DNA from: an uncultured Ruminococcus sp.
Lineage (GTDB): Bacteria; Bacillota; Clostridia; Oscillospirales; Acutalibacteraceae
Assembly (NCBI GenBank): GCA_934476515.1
Contig: CAKSNZ010000049.1
Span: 1-6,284 of the forward strand
Reading direction: 5' to 3'
Length of the DNA: 6,284 nt
Position 1 is the stretch's first letter, and each line of letters begins with the position of its first letter. Below the pieces are notes generated by a model. That model searched no databases. It was given only the letters and a program-made list of their open reading frames with translations, and was not told the DNA's origin. The position numbers and the translations under genes are program-made. Shown here piece by piece: positions 5,782-6,284 of the stretch.

Positions 5782-5792
5782 GACCTTAGGTC
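5782..5792. promoter_or_regulatory. Candidate operator at the oxidoreductase start site
   Basis: GACCT-T-AGGTC is an 11-bp inverted repeat that ends at the predicted transcription start near 5792. Its position would suit a repressor site, but short dyads are common in AT-rich DNA and I cannot name a regulator. Confidence 0.3.
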
Positions 5793-5798
5793 AATTCT

Positions 5799-5827
5799 AT
5801 AATAATAAATCCTATTATAACTGTCAA
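5799..5827 (-). promoter_or_regulatory. Sigma-70 type promoter of the oxidoreductase gene
   Basis: The minus strand carries a perfect TTGACA (5822-5827), a 17-nt spacer and TATTAT (5799-5804). Predicted start is near 5792, giving a leader of about 37 nt. A 7-bp dyad (5812-5818 and 5827-5833) overlaps the -35 box. A second TATAAT on the minus strand (5814-5819) has only TTGAAA at a 19-nt spacing and is the weaker choice. Confidence 0.75.
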
Positions 5828-5868
5828 TAATAGACTATTTTCAAAATTTTTATTTTTTCAATTTTTTA

Positions 5869-5930
5869 AATTTTGTCTGTGCTAAGCTAAAAATACTTCT
5901 ACAAATTAGTTTTTTCAATTTTGTCTGTGC
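5869..5930 (+). repeat. Pair of 14-bp direct repeats
   Basis: AATTTTGTCTGTGC occurs identically at 5869-5882 and 5917-5930, each soon after a TTTTTTCA run. The start-to-start distance is 48 nt. Function is unknown; it may be a short duplication. Confidence 0.6.
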
Positions 5931-6020
5931 GTAAAGGTAAGTTTGTTTTAAATTTAATTGTCTATAAAGAAAAATTTGTAGTGAGAATATATACTATAAA
6001 ATCATATGAAACTATGACTC

Positions 6021-6052
6021 ACAGGTGTAGGGGACATCATTGATGTCCCGTT
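6021..6052 (+). repeat. Palindromic intergenic repeat, copy 1
   Basis: A perfect 8-bp stem GGGACATC/GATGTCCC (6031-6038 and 6042-6049) with loop ATT sits inside conserved flanks ACAGGTGTAGG and CGTT. It aligns over 32 nt without gaps to the opposite-strand copy at 6150-6181. From memory it resembles the TGTAGGGG...CCCG palindromes scattered through gut Clostridia genomes; that recollection is unverified. Confidence 0.75.
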
Positions 6053-6074
6053 TGAAAATTAACCTTTCTATTTG

Positions 6075-6127
6075 TATTTTGTCCTTTGTAGATATTATAA
6101 ATTTATAGTCTGCAAATAGGACAAAAA
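6075..6127. repeat. Long imperfect hairpin between the inverted repeats
   Basis: TTTTGTCCT (6077-6085) faces AGGACAAAA (6118-6126), and much of the AT-rich interior also pairs, with small bulges. It lies almost centrally between the repeats at 6021-6052 and 6150-6181, so the whole 6021-6181 unit is a nested palindrome. Confidence 0.65.
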
Positions 6128-6149
6128 TCCCATAGGTATCACACTTTTT

Positions 6150-6181
6150 AACGGGCGAACGATGTTCGCCCCTACAACTGT
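6150..6181 (-). repeat. Palindromic intergenic repeat, copy 2 (inverted)
   Basis: Read on the minus strand it begins ACAGTTGTAGGGG and ends CCCGTT, like copy 1, with stem GGGCGAAC/GTTCGCCC (6153-6160 and 6164-6171). It differs from copy 1 at three stem pairs, each changed on both sides so pairing is kept, plus one loop and one flank base. Confidence 0.75.
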
Positions 6182-6199
6182 AAGCCAAAATTTTGTTGT

Positions 6200-6229
6200 T
6201 ATTTTGTCCTATGTAGTTACCCTAAATTT
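6200..6229 (+). repeat. Second copy of the TATTTTGTCCT arm
   Basis: It matches 6075-6104 at 25 of 30 positions, with shared TATTTTGTCCT, TGTAG and TAAATTT blocks. Here there is no facing arm within the window, so it is either a partial unit or the start of another repeat. Confidence 0.5.
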
Positions 6230-6247
6230 GTACATATTCGCTAGTCG

Positions 6248-6262
6248 CCCTTGTGTAAAGGG
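6248..6262. repeat. Small hairpin at the right edge
   Basis: CCCTT (6248-6252) pairs with AAGGG (6258-6262) around a 5-nt loop. The string CCCTTGTGTAAAGGG resembles, from memory, a common intergenic repeat of Clostridia; the window ends before this can be judged. Confidence 0.4.
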
Positions 6263-6284
6263 ATAAGTGAGCATCCAAATTTTA

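Larger units (their letters stand above)
5834..6284. other. Gene-free region made of small repeats and palindromes
   Basis: No credible coding region is present on either strand, and the stretch is very AT-rich apart from the GC-rich hairpins. It holds a short direct repeat (5869-5882 and 5917-5930), two inverted 32-bp palindromic repeats (6021-6052 and 6150-6181), a long imperfect hairpin (6075-6127), a further copy of one of its arms (6200-6229) and a small hairpin at the right edge (6248-6262). Some hairpins may end transcription from genes beyond the window. Confidence 0.7.

Noticed and set aside
5834..6284. CRISPR array in the repeat-rich region
   Set aside because: Repeats are few, imperfect, in both orientations and irregularly spaced, with no cas gene.

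Overview
This is an AT-rich, low-GC window, and every gene in it lies on the minus strand. Shine-Dalgarno sites are purine-rich (GGAGG, AAGGAG, AAGAGG), promoters are TTGACN-N17-TATAAT-like, terminators are short hairpins with U-tracts, and the tRNA gene encodes its CCA. Together these suggest a Bacillota chromosome, most likely a gut Clostridia of the Ruminococcaceae/Oscillospirales type. The taxonomic guess is an inference from style, not from a marker gene.

Layout in the direction of transcription (right to left). Positions 5771-6284 hold no gene; they are a mosaic of small palindromes and repeats. A Gfo/Idh/MocA oxidoreductase follows (4784-5755, start corrected from 5770) with its own promoter and two dyads around it. 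Next is a two-gene operon: a surface-anchored cyclophilin-type peptidyl-prolyl isomerase (3724-4662) and a HAD-family phosphatase (2860-3708). It has a promoter at 4700-4728 and a terminator at 2806-2843. A three-gene operon follows: a TagG/Wzm-like permease (1761-2651, GTG start), a TagH/Wzt-like ATPase (931-1749) and a 130-residue cysteine-rich protein of unknown function (539-931). Its promoter at 2725-2753 is near consensus and its terminator is at 375-416. Last comes tRNA-Leu(CAG) at 63-149 with its own terminator.

The ABC pair should form a polysaccharide exporter (teichoic acid or other cell-surface glycan), but no glycosyltransferases are present, so the substrate is open. The cyclophilin should act outside the membrane, in the same compartment that receives the exported glycan; no direct link is shown.

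The most unusual items are these. (1) The tRNA-Leu 5' end (nt 1-17) and its leader are duplicated 146 bp upstream, with a palindromic block between the copies and the only good promoter beyond the second copy. (2) Two inverted 32-bp palindromic repeats at 6021-6052 and 6150-6181 differ at three stem base pairs, all compensated. (3) The uncharacterised six-cysteine protein is translationally coupled to the exporter ATPase. I found no CRISPR array, transposase, integrase or clear defence system.
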